From Pseudomonadota bacterium (GTDB lineage Bacteria > Pseudomonadota > Alphaproteobacteria > Caulobacterales > Caulobacteraceae): DNA of 62,749 bases. A program made the translations under genes and the position numbers. The notes beneath the pieces are model-generated. The model saw only the letters and a program-made list of their open reading frames with translations, had not been told where the DNA came from and searched no databases. Location of the stretch: positions 1-62,749 of the forward strand of contig CAUJHO010000035.1 in the NCBI GenBank assembly GCA_963205025.1, read 5' to 3'. Positions 30,143 through 37,225 of the stretch are shown here, in pieces. How positions within the stretch are numbered: position 1 is the first letter of the stretch; every line of letters starts with the position of its first letter.

Positions 30143-31478
30143 TCGCCAGGGTCAGGCCGGGGTCCTGGATATTGACGAAGACGGTGGAGCCGTCCGGCGA
30201 GACGCAGACGCCACAGAACTCGCCGTTGCCAGCATGGACATTGTGCGCGATCGTATAGGCCTGACCCTCGGGCGTAATCCCGCGCAGGTGATTGATTTCG
30301 GTCGAATAGCGGTCCTCGCAGACCAGCAGATGGCCCCAGGGCGCGACCGTCAGATTGTCGCCGTAGTCATAGGCCTGATCATCCTGGCTTTCGTAGAACA
30401 GCTCGGCCCGACAGGGATCGTCGCCGACGCCGGGGGCCACGCGGATGATCTGTCCAAACCGGCGCACGCCGCCGGCGGTCGCGGTGACATAGAAGTCGTC
30501 CTCGCCCCAGGCGATGCCCTCGCCGCGCGCGATCAGGGCGGCACCGGCCGCGTGGGCGCGGGCGCGCAGATCGTCGTCCGGGCTCTCGACATGATCCAGC
30601 GGCACCCAGCGCACGAGATAGCTCTCACCCTGTTCCCAGAAGGGGGTCTCCCAGTTGCGCAGATCCGCGCCTGAACGACTGGCGATGGCCATGGCCGACA
30701 GCCGGCCACCATCCGCCAGGCGACCTGGCGTGTTGGGCACGAACCGGTACAGCACCGAGTCCTCGCGGTCCTCGGTCAGATAGACATAGCCGGTGCGCGG
30801 ATCGACACAGGCGGCCTCATGCTCGAACCGGCCCATGGCCGTCAGCGGCACCGGATCGACCAGGCCGGTCGCCCGCGACGGCACCTCGAATACCCAGCCG
30901 TGGTCACGATGGACGCCCTCGCCCGCGCGGGCATTTGTCTCCTCGCATGTCAGCCAGGACCCCCACGGCGTGATCCCGCCGGCACAGTTGGTCGAGGTGC
31001 CCGTCAGGCTGAGGAACTGGCGGACCACGCGCTGCTCGGCCAGGTCGTACACCAGCGTCGTGGTGCCGCCGCCCAGCGGGCGCCCGTCCTCGTAGGTGTC
31101 ATAGACCTTGGCGGGGTCGAGCTGATCGCGCAGTTGATGGCCGATGCCGGTCGGGCCCAGGTCGGTGTGCCGTAGCTTGACCTCGTGGTTGCGGACCAGG
31201 ATTACCTCGGTGCCGTCGCCGGCAAAACAGCCCATGCCGTCGAACTTGCCAGGCACGAACAGGCCGTCATCCATGGTCTGACCGGCCTGGGAGATCACCT
31301 GGTAGGAAAACCCCTCCGGCAGATCGACCAGACCCTCCGGGTCCGTCACCAGCGGCCCATAGCCGGGGATTTGGTTGCGATGGACATCTGCCGTCTGGGC
31401 CTGGGCGTACCGGGTCAGGCCGGCAAAGGCGAGGGCGGCGGCGCTGCCCCCCAGAAGGTGACGTCGTGACGGACGCAT
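30108..31478 (-). CDS. PhoX-like (DUF839) alkaline phosphatase family protein
   Basis: 456 residues with a Tat signal (SRRHLLGGSAAALAFAGL), then a beta-propeller of the PhoX/DUF839 family: GFSYQVISQAGQTMDDGLFVPG, FAGDGTEVILVRNHEV, CAGGITPWGSWLTCEE, HEAACVDPRTGYVYLTEDRED and CVSPDGSTVFVNIQDPG. Known PhoX enzymes are calcium/iron periplasmic phosphatases, but the family is broad. ATG at 31478 has a GGAG site; a GTG 5 codons upstream is an alternative. Confidence 0.85.
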   Translation of the reverse strand: MRPSRRHLLGGSAAALAFAGLTRYAQAQTADVHRNQIPGYGPLVTDPEGLVDLPEGFSYQVISQAGQTMDDGLFVPGKFDGMGCFAGDGTEVILVRNHEVKLRHTDLGPTGIGHQLRDQLDPAKVYDTYEDGRPLGGGTTTLVYDLAEQRVVRQFLSLTGTSTNCAGGITPWGSWLTCEETNARAGEGVHRDHGWVFEVPSRATGLVDPVPLTAMGRFEHEAACVDPRTGYVYLTEDREDSVLYRFVPNTPGRLADGGRLSAMAIASRSGADLRNWETPFWEQGESYLVRWVPLDHVESPDDDLRARAHAAGAALIARGEGIAWGEDDFYVTATAGGVRRFGQIIRVAPGVGDDPCRAELFYESQDDQAYDYGDNLTVAPWGHLLVCEDRYSTEINHLRGITPEGQAYTIAHNVHAGNGEFCGVCVSPDGSTVFVNIQDPGLTLAITGPWRSLQRS

Positions 31479-31493
31479 CGGCAAAGGCTCCAC

Positions 31494-31773
31494 TGAAAGT
31501 CATTCCCCGTAATGTCCGGTTGCGATGATCTGGTGAAATCCGCAAGACGTCTGACGAAAATCCCCGACGCGGACACCCAGAGGGCCGCCACCCTAAAATC
31601 TGCGTGTGAATTTGCGCGGTAATATAATACCCGCCCCATAAAGTCTCAAATATTCAGTATGATAGTAGAAATCCGCACACAATATTCGCGTTGACGCCGG
31701 CGCGCGAGGCCGGTAAGAAGCCCGCCGTTGCGGTCGGGACCCTCCCGGCCGCTTTGATTTTTTGGACCCGACC
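31494..31773. other. 280-base divergent promoter region between phoX-like gene and rplM
   Basis: Contains a distinctly AT-rich tract (about 31617-31690) in a genome of high GC, immediately upstream of the predicted rplM promoter, reminiscent of an UP element. No gene seen. Confidence 0.55.
31691..31719 (+). promoter_or_regulatory. Predicted promoter of rplM-rpsI
   Basis: TTGACG (31691-31696), 17-base spacer, TAAGAA (31714-31719), about 55 bases before the rplM start and preceded by the AT-rich tract. Confidence 0.5.
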
Positions 31774-32250
31774 ATGCTCAAGACCACGACGGCTTCGCTG
31801 AAGCCCGCCGATGTCGAGAAGAAGTGGATCCTCATCGACGCCGAAGGCGTCGTTGTCGGTCGTCTGGCTTCCTTCATCGCCATGCGTCTGCGCGGCAAGC
31901 ACCGCCCGGACTACACCCCGCACGTCGACTGCGGCGACAATGTCATCGTCATCAATGCCGAGAAGGTGAAGTTCACCGGCAAGAAGCTGACCGACAAGAT
32001 CTATTACCGCCACACCGGTCACCCGGGCGGCGTCAAGGAGCGCGTCGCCGGCAAGGTGCTGGAAGGCAAGTATCCCGAGCGCGTCCTGCAGAAGGCCGTC
32101 GAGCGCATGCTGCCCAAGGAAAGCCCGCTGGCCCGCGCCCAGATGACCCACCTGCGCATCTTTGCCGGTGCGGAACACACCCATGAGGCGCAGAAGCCGG
32201 AGACGATCGACTTCGCCGGCATGAACGCCAAGAACGTCCGGGGCCAGTAA
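31774..32250 (+). CDS. rplM: 50S ribosomal protein L13
   Basis: 158 residues with the L13 pattern [39 protein letters not shown] and GHPGG. The ATG at 31774 fits the family; the TTG four codons upstream does not. Operon with rpsI, 3 bases apart. Confidence 0.97.
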   Translation: MLKTTTASLKPADVEKKWILIDAEGVVVGRLASFIAMRLRGKHRPDYTPHVDCGDNVIVINAEKVKFTGKKLTDKIYYRHTGHPGGVKERVAGKVLEGKYPERVLQKAVERMLPKESPLARAQMTHLRIFAGAEHTHEAQKPETIDFAGMNAKNVRGQ

Positions 32251-32253
32251 GAC

Positions 32254-32760
32254 ATGACCGATACGCCGATCACTGAAACCACCCCGGAAGCCACCGAAGC
32301 CAAGGGCTTCGATGCTCTGGCCGGCATGGGCACCAACGCTCCGGCTCCGGTGCGCGAACGCATCGTCGATGCCCAGGGCCGCGCCTATGCCACCGGCAAG
32401 CGCAAGAACGCCATCGCGCGCGTCTGGCTCAAGCCCGGCTCGGGCAAGATCACCATCAATGGCCGCGACCAGGAGATCTACCTGGCCCGTCCGGTCCTGC
32501 GCATGATGATCGCCCAGCCGCTGGAAATCGCCGACCGTCTGACCCAGTTCGACGTGGACGTCACCGTCCAGGGGTCGGGCCTGTCGGGCCAGGCCGGTGC
32601 CATCCGTCACGGCATCGCCAAGGCTCTGACCTACTATGAGCCCGAGCTGCGCCCGGTCCTGAAGCCGCACGGCTTCCTGACCCGCGACAGCCGCGTCGTC
32701 GAGCGCAAGAAGTACGGCCGCGCCAAGGCCCGCCGCAGCTTCCAGTTCTCGAAGCGCTAA
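32254..32760 (+). CDS. rpsI: 30S ribosomal protein S9
   Basis: 168 residues: an N-terminal low-complexity extension of about 40 residues, longer than in E. coli but usual for Caulobacterales, followed by the S9 core ([60 protein letters not shown]). Strong terminator follows. Confidence 0.97.
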   Translation: MTDTPITETTPEATEAKGFDALAGMGTNAPAPVRERIVDAQGRAYATGKRKNAIARVWLKPGSGKITINGRDQEIYLARPVLRMMIAQPLEIADRLTQFDVDVTVQGSGLSGQAGAIRHGIAKALTYYEPELRPVLKPHGFLTRDSRVVERKKYGRAKARRSFQFSKR

Positions 32761-32784
32761 TCGCACTCACGCGATTTGGATTTG

Positions 32785-32822
32785 GGGCGCTTCGGGGAAA
32801 CCCGGAGCGCCCTTTTTCTTTT
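32785..32822 (+). terminator. Rho-independent terminator of rplM-rpsI
   Basis: Twelve-pair stem (32785-32796 with 32101+ counterpart 32801-32812... i.e. 32801-32812) around a GAAA loop, one G-T pair, followed by TTTTTCTTTT. One of the strongest terminators in the window. Confidence 0.93.
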
Positions 32823-33231
32823 GATTGTCAACGTGATGAGCGTGCCTTCGCGCATCACAGAAATCAGTCTCAACGCCGCGCGACATTTGTAAACGGCGCT
32901 TGCTGACAAATCGCTCGCATAGACCACCCCCAAGAATTCTTGGACACTCCGAAGGTCTGAAGAGGGCGCATTTCCTCTTCAAAGTGGAGATGTTCCCGTG
33001 CCCAGCTCAAAAAATCGGACAAGAAGCGCTGGGGATTCGAGGTCGCGTTCAAACGCGGTCGCCTGACCATGCGCGGCGAAGGCAAGGCCGCCTTCGTCAT
33101 GCCGGTGATCGCCTTGATCTATTCTCAGAGACTGGCGGCTTTCTTGTCGGGATTGGCTTGGTTGGTCGCTGAGGTGAGGGCGCTGATTGGCTAACGCGCT
33201 TACTTGATCTGATCGCCGAGATAGCCGCATC
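32823..33231. other. About 410-base stretch between rpsI terminator and the DUF559 cassette
   Basis: Holds no recognised gene. A small hairpin (GTGATG/CATCAC, 32833-32858) and a short reading frame with coding-like composition but no proper start (32961-33194, minimal ATG at 33069) are all I see. Because rpsI and argC are neighbours in related bacteria (general knowledge), this stretch may be inserted DNA or the remnant of a gene. Confidence 0.5.
33069..33194 (+). pseudogene. Possible small or remnant reading frame
   Basis: Open frame 32961-33194 encoding a sequence with RWGFEVAFKRGRLTMRGEG and a hydrophobic end (MPVIALIYSQRLAAFLSG). Codon third positions are mostly G/C, as in real genes here, yet the only ATG gives just 41 residues and has no ribosome binding site. 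It could be the 3' part of a decayed gene or a small membrane peptide. Family unknown. Confidence 0.25.
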
Positions 33232-33288
33232 GTCTCCTCCCCATGAGCGAAGCGAAATGGGGAGGGGGACCCCGAAGGGGTGGAGGGG
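33232..33288 (+). repeat. Left inverted element of the DUF559 cassette
   Basis: 57 bases: GTCTCCTCCC, a hairpin with a GCGAAGC loop region flanked by CCCCAT/ATGGGG, TGGGGAGGGGGA, a small ACCCC-GAA-GGGGT hairpin and TGGAGGGG. An inverted, diverged copy lies at 33680-33735 on the other side of the DUF559 gene. Confidence 0.85.
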
Positions 33289-33316
33289 TAGAGGAGCGGC
33301 GCATCGCGCCGAGACG

Positions 33317-33676
33317 ATGGTGCCGACACGCGAGACGGTCGAAAGGGCACGCGAATTTCGCCGGCGTCTGACGCCCCCCGAAGCGCGGCTCTGGTTCGCG
33401 ATCAAGAACGGGAAGCTGGATGGGCTCAAGTTTCGCCGCCAGCATCCGGTGGAGCCGTACTTTCTGGACTTCTATTGTGCCGAAGCACGGTTGGCCGTCG
33501 AGGTGGACGGTCAGGGGCACGACCATCCCGAGCAGATTGAGAAGGACGCGCGGCGGACAGCCTTCCTAGCGGAGCACCGGATCGAGGTGATCCGCATCGT
33601 CGCGGAGGAAGTGCGGGTCAACCTGGACGGCGTGCTCGAGGCCATTCTGGAAGCGGCGCGGATGCGGACAGGCTGA
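33317..33676 (+). CDS. DUF559 (Vsr-like nuclease fold) protein in a repeat-bounded cassette
   Basis: 119 residues covering one DUF559 domain, predicted to adopt the very-short-patch-repair / PD-(D/E)XK endonuclease fold. Candidate active-site residues are E22 (PEARLW), D51 (FLDFYC), E62 and D64 (VEVDGQGHD); the [15 protein letters not shown] stretch is the family hallmark. DNA nicking or cleavage is inferred from fold. The ATG at 33317 removes an N-terminal extension that would be encoded by the left repeat. The gene alone lies between two inverted copies of a hairpin element, and this unit separates rpsI from argC, so it looks acquired. Confidence 0.85.
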   Translation: MVPTRETVERAREFRRRLTPPEARLWFAIKNGKLDGLKFRRQHPVEPYFLDFYCAEARLAVEVDGQGHDHPEQIEKDARRTAFLAEHRIEVIRIVAEEVRVNLDGVLEAILEAARMRTG

Positions 33677-33679
33677 TTT

Positions 33680-33735
33680 CCCCTCCACCGCTTCGCGGTC
33701 CCCCTCCCCAACGGCTTCGCCGTCAGGGAGGAGAC
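33680..33735 (-). repeat. Right inverted element of the DUF559 cassette
   Basis: Begins 3 bases after the DUF559 stop. As reverse complement it matches the left element: outer 9 bases GTCTCCTCC identical, 29 of 31 bases identical between 33258-33288 and 33680-33710, and the two differences are the paired bases of the small stem (ACCGC-TTC-GCGGT here), so pairing is kept. The outer hairpin is ACGGC-TTC-GCCGT. Confidence 0.85.
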
Positions 33736-33771
33736 TTTAAGTTCGACGGTCGAGCGATTAGGTGTCGCAAG

Positions 33772-34707
33772 ATGACCCTCCCCACGATCTTCATAGACGG
33801 CGAAGCCGGGACAACCGGCCTGCAAATCCGCGAGCGGCTGATCGGCCGGACCGACCTCCAGCTTCTGTCCATCGACCCGGAGCGGCGCAAGGACGCCGCG
33901 GCGCGGGCTGAGCTGTTGAATGCGGCGGATCTGGTGATCCTGTGTCTGCCCGATGATGCGGCCAAAGAAGCCGTGGCCATGATCGAGAACGACACGACGC
34001 GCGTGATCGACGCCTCGACGGCTTATCGGGTCGATCCGGCCTGGACCTATGGCTTCGCCGAGATGTCAGGTGACCAGCGGGCGGCGATTGCGGGATCGAA
34101 ACGCGTGTCGAACCCCGGCTGTTATCCGACCGGCTTCATCGGCCTGGTCAAGCCGCTGGTTCAGGCCGGGATCATTCCGGCCGACTGGCCGGTCACCGTC
34201 AATGCCGTCTCGGGCTATTCCGGCGGCGGCAAGGCGATGATCGCGGCGTTCGAGGGCGGGCAGGGCGATCCGTTCCGCGCCTACGGCCTGACGCAGAAGC
34301 ACAAGCATGTGCCGGAGATGCAGCTCCACACCGGCCTGTCGGGCCGTCCGATGTTTGCCCCGGCGGTCGGGGCCTATGCCCAAGGGATGCTGGTGGAAGT
34401 GCCGTTCCAACTTGGTGCCCTGCCCGACCGGCCGTCGGTGGCGGATGTCCATGCCGCGCTGAGGGCCGCCTATGCCGGCGAGCGCTTTGTTTCGGTGGCT
34501 ACGCTGGAACAGAGCCAAGCCATGACCGGTCTCGAACCGCAGGCCCTGAACGGCACCAATCAGATGCGCCTGTTCGTATTCGGTGATCCGTCCGGCGATC
34601 AGGCCCTGCTCGTGGCCCAGCTCGACAACCTCGGCAAGGGCGCCTCAGGTGCGGCGGTTCAGAACCTGAACCTCATGCTGGGCTTCGACGAGGCGGCGGG
34701 GCTCTAG
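33772..34707 (+). CDS. argC: N-acetyl-gamma-glutamyl-phosphate reductase, type 2
   Basis: NADPH-dependent third step of arginine biosynthesis. 311 residues, the short (type 2) form: [18 protein letters not shown], catalytic C117 in [18 protein letters not shown] and HKHVPEMQ. No gene partner downstream. A GC-rich hairpin follows the stop. Confidence 0.95.
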   Translation: MTLPTIFIDGEAGTTGLQIRERLIGRTDLQLLSIDPERRKDAAARAELLNAADLVILCLPDDAAKEAVAMIENDTTRVIDASTAYRVDPAWTYGFAEMSGDQRAAIAGSKRVSNPGCYPTGFIGLVKPLVQAGIIPADWPVTVNAVSGYSGGGKAMIAAFEGGQGDPFRAYGLTQKHKHVPEMQLHTGLSGRPMFAPAVGAYAQGMLVEVPFQLGALPDRPSVADVHAALRAAYAGERFVSVATLEQSQAMTGLEPQALNGTNQMRLFVFGDPSGDQALLVAQLDNLGKGASGAAVQNLNLMLGFDEAAGL

Positions 34708-34721
34708 CCGGGACCGCCACA

Positions 34722-34757
34722 GCCGGGGGCCACCTCCCGTCGGGAAGCGGCCCCGGC
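34722..34757. terminator. GC-rich hairpin between convergent argC and SH3 gene
   Basis: GCCGGGG/CCCCGGC arms (34722-34731, 34749-34757) with an inner CTCCC-GT-CGGGAAG stem. No T run, so intrinsic termination is uncertain, but its place between two convergent genes fits. Confidence 0.4.
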
Positions 34758-34780
34758 AGCCAGGCGCAAGAGCTTCGCCG

Positions 34781-35167
34781 TCAGGTGCGGCGGGCGAAGC
34801 GGGCGCTGATCCAGCCCTGATTGCGAACGTGCAGCCAGCCGTTGCGGGTCTGGTCGACCTGGATCGTCCGGCCGGCCCGAATCTGGCCGACGCGGCGATA
34901 GTCGGTCCCCGGACCGCTGCGCAGATTCACGGTGGAGGTCACACGATACTGGCTGGACCGGCCGGAGCGTTGATCGCCCTGGGCGTTGGTCCGATCATCA
35001 CGATCAGAGCGGTCGCGATCACGGTCCTGGGTCCCGCGTTGTTGTTCGGTCTGATGGCCTTGCCGATCAGACTGGGGGCGCTGTTGTGCCGTAGCCGGGA
35101 TCGACATGGAGCCGATGGTCAGGACCATCAGGGTACCGGCCGCCATTCGAGAGATGATGTGGGTCAT
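34781..35167 (-). CDS. Secreted bacterial SH3 domain protein
   Basis: 128 residues with a signal peptide (MTHIISRMAAGTLMVLTIGS to PATAQQ), a polar D/R/Q linker (RDRDRSDRDDR) and a C-terminal bacterial SH3 domain (STVNLRSGPGTDYRRVGQI, NGWLHVRNQGWISARF). SH3b domains commonly bind cell wall or act as protein adaptors. The ATG at 35167 is chosen because it begins the signal peptide. Confidence 0.83.
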   Translation of the reverse strand: MTHIISRMAAGTLMVLTIGSMSIPATAQQRPQSDRQGHQTEQQRGTQDRDRDRSDRDDRTNAQGDQRSGRSSQYRVTSTVNLRSGPGTDYRRVGQIRAGRTIQVDQTRNGWLHVRNQGWISARFARRT

Positions 35168-35249
35168 GGGACTATCCTTGTTTGCATCCCCCACCTCTCG
35201 AACGGAGGTTTGGGCGCTTTCCGTCGCCTCGCGCACGGAAATTGCAGAC

Positions 35250-36338
35250 TCAGTCCCGTGACGAACGCTCAAGCGCCTCGGCTACCGCCCAGAACACCGG
35301 CTTGGGCCGGCCCGCGTCGTCGAACAGCAGGGGCCGGTCGTTGGGATCGCCGCCCCAGTCGGTGCGGCGCAGCCAGGATTCGGTGTCGCGCACGCCCCAG
35401 ACGGTGAAGCCGTACTGCTGGCGCGAGGGCAGGGCCGCAAAGCTCTCGATGGCTTCCTGATAGAGGCGGATCTGCGCCGCCTCGCGGTCGCTGGTTGAGC
35501 CGCTGAAGGCCCCATCGGGCACCAGCGAACAGTCGAACTCCGAGACATGGACCGGCAGGCCCAGGCTGGCGATGTCGCGCATGGCGGTGGTCAGGGCCCC
35601 ACGCGGCAAATCGACCGAGACATGGCACTGGGTGCCGATGCCGCCGATGGGCACGCCGCGGGTCATCATGCGCTCGACCAGATGCAGGAAGGTCCGGCGC
35701 TTGGTCGGATTGCTCTCGAGATTGTAGTCGTTGGTGAACAGGATGGCGGCCGGGTCGGCCTCATGCGCCAGTTCGAAGGCCCGGATGAAGTGGCCGTCCT
35801 GACCGAGATTGCGGCTCCACAGGGAGTCGCGCAGCGATGAGCCTTCGTCGGTGACCGGCTCATTGACCACGTCCCAGGCCCGCGCCCGCCCGGCGTAGCG
35901 GCCGGCGACCTCACGGATATAGCCGTCAAAGGCCGCCTCCATGGCGCGGCGCGAACCATCCAGCCGCTCGAACCAGGCCGGGGTATCGGCGTACCAGATC
36001 AGGGTGTGGGCGTGCAGGGCCTGATCATGGTCGCGGCAGAAGGTCGCCAGCCGGTCGCCGCCCTCGAAACGGAGCCGACCGTCGGGCTGGACGATGTATT
36101 CCATCTTCAGCTCAAAGCCGGTGTTGACCTGATCAAAGTGCCGCCCGGCCAGTTGGGCAATCACCGGGGTCGCCAGCTCCGTCGAGATCAGCTGGGTACC
36201 GAACGGGAAGGGGGCCAGGTCGCGCAAGGGTCGGACCGGGCGGGTCGGTGCCGCCTGGGCAGTGGAGGTGTCGAGGCGACGATCGCAGGCCGCCAGGGCC
36301 AGGGACGACGCCAGCAGGCCGCGGCGGCTGAGATTCAT
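35250..36338 (-). CDS. GH10 endo-1,4-beta-xylanase, predicted Tat lipoprotein
   Basis: 362 residues. The N-terminus MNLSRRGLLASSLALAAC combines a twin-arginine signal with a lipobox (C18), so an exported lipoprotein. The GH10 catalytic domain has the acid/base E160 in VVNEPV and the nucleophile E267 in HVSEFD, plus HTLIWYADTPAW and TQCHVS; WGVRDTESW lies near the end. Expected to cleave xylan. Its ATG overlaps the stop of the upstream WecG/TagA gene (ATGA), an unusual partner for a xylanase, and suggests a role in processing a self-made or environmental polysaccharide. Confidence 0.9.
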   Translation of the reverse strand: MNLSRRGLLASSLALAACDRRLDTSTAQAAPTRPVRPLRDLAPFPFGTQLISTELATPVIAQLAGRHFDQVNTGFELKMEYIVQPDGRLRFEGGDRLATFCRDHDQALHAHTLIWYADTPAWFERLDGSRRAMEAAFDGYIREVAGRYAGRARAWDVVNEPVTDEGSSLRDSLWSRNLGQDGHFIRAFELAHEADPAAILFTNDYNLESNPTKRRTFLHLVERMMTRGVPIGGIGTQCHVSVDLPRGALTTAMRDIASLGLPVHVSEFDCSLVPDGAFSGSTSDREAAQIRLYQEAIESFAALPSRQQYGFTVWGVRDTESWLRRTDWGGDPNDRPLLFDDAGRPKPVFWAVAEALERSSRD

Positions 36339-37132
36339 CGCGCCGGCTCCGGTAGGGTCGGGGTCGCAGGCGGCCGTCGCCGGATCAAGGCGCGCGCGGC
36401 CAGTTCCCCGAACAGCAGCGCGCAGCGGGCATAACGCAGGCCCAGGCGCCGGGGCTGGCTGAGCAGCCGCCAGGTCCATTCCAGGCCGGTCTTCTGCATC
36501 CAGCGCGGGGCGCGCGACACCTCGCCGGCGATGAAATCCAGCGACGCCCCGACCCCGAGGAAGCCGACGGATGGACACCGGCGATGCAGGGCCTCGGCCA
36601 GCAGTTCCTGTTTCGGAGCCCCAAGGCACAGCAGGCAAAGACGGGCACCCGACGCATTGATGCGCGCAGCCAGACCCGCGACGTCGAAGTCGGCACCCAG
36701 GCCCATGTCGTCGCCCGGCACCATTGGGGTCTCTGCCCCGACGACCTCAAGGGCCGGATGGTTTGATTTCAACTGGGCCAGGCCTGCGGCCTGGGCGGCC
36801 GGGCCGGGGCCGACGACATAGACGGGCACGCCGCGGGCGGCCGCTTCGGCCATCAGCGGTTCGACCAGATCCGCGCCGGTGGTCCGTTCCAGCCGGGCAC
36901 CCTGGCGGCGGGCCAGCCAGACGACCGGTGCGCCATCGGCGCTGACCAGTCCGGCCGAGGCATAGGCCCGCTGGAAGGCGGTGCTGAATCTGAGTTTGAC
37001 CAGATGGTCGAGGTTCAGGGTGAACAGATTGAAGCCTTCGCCCCGTTCGGCTCGGCTGATCGCAGCCTGGATTGCGCCTGCCGGGGTCAGCAGGTTGATG
37101 CGAATGCCGTCGATCACGGGCTGGTCGGTCAA
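36335..37132 (-). CDS. WecG/TagA/CpsF family glycosyltransferase
   Basis: 265 residues of the GT26 family, which adds N-acetylmannosaminuronic acid, ManNAc or related sugars to lipid-linked glycans. Motifs: NLFTLNLDHLVKLR, DGAPVVWLARRQG, a DLVEPLM strand, VYVVGPGP, LGAPKQE and VGASLDFIAGEVSRAPRW. No ATG is available; I use the TTG at 37132, which has GGAG 9 bases upstream, with a TTG at 37168 as alternative. Couples to the GH10 gene. Divergent from the TIR gene. Confidence 0.87.
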   Translation of the reverse strand: MTDQPVIDGIRINLLTPAGAIQAAISRAERGEGFNLFTLNLDHLVKLRFSTAFQRAYASAGLVSADGAPVVWLARRQGARLERTTGADLVEPLMAEAAARGVPVYVVGPGPAAQAAGLAQLKSNHPALEVVGAETPMVPGDDMGLGADFDVAGLAARINASGARLCLLCLGAPKQELLAEALHRRCPSVGFLGVGASLDFIAGEVSRAPRWMQKTGLEWTWRLLSQPRRLGLRYARCALLFGELAARALIRRRPPATPTLPEPAR

Positions 37133-37225
37133 GGAAAGGACTCCAGTATTTCGTCCAGTCTGACGCAAACCGATTTCTGGAGAATGAACCTCGACATTTG
37201 GGTGTCCCGCGACAAAGTCATTGGC

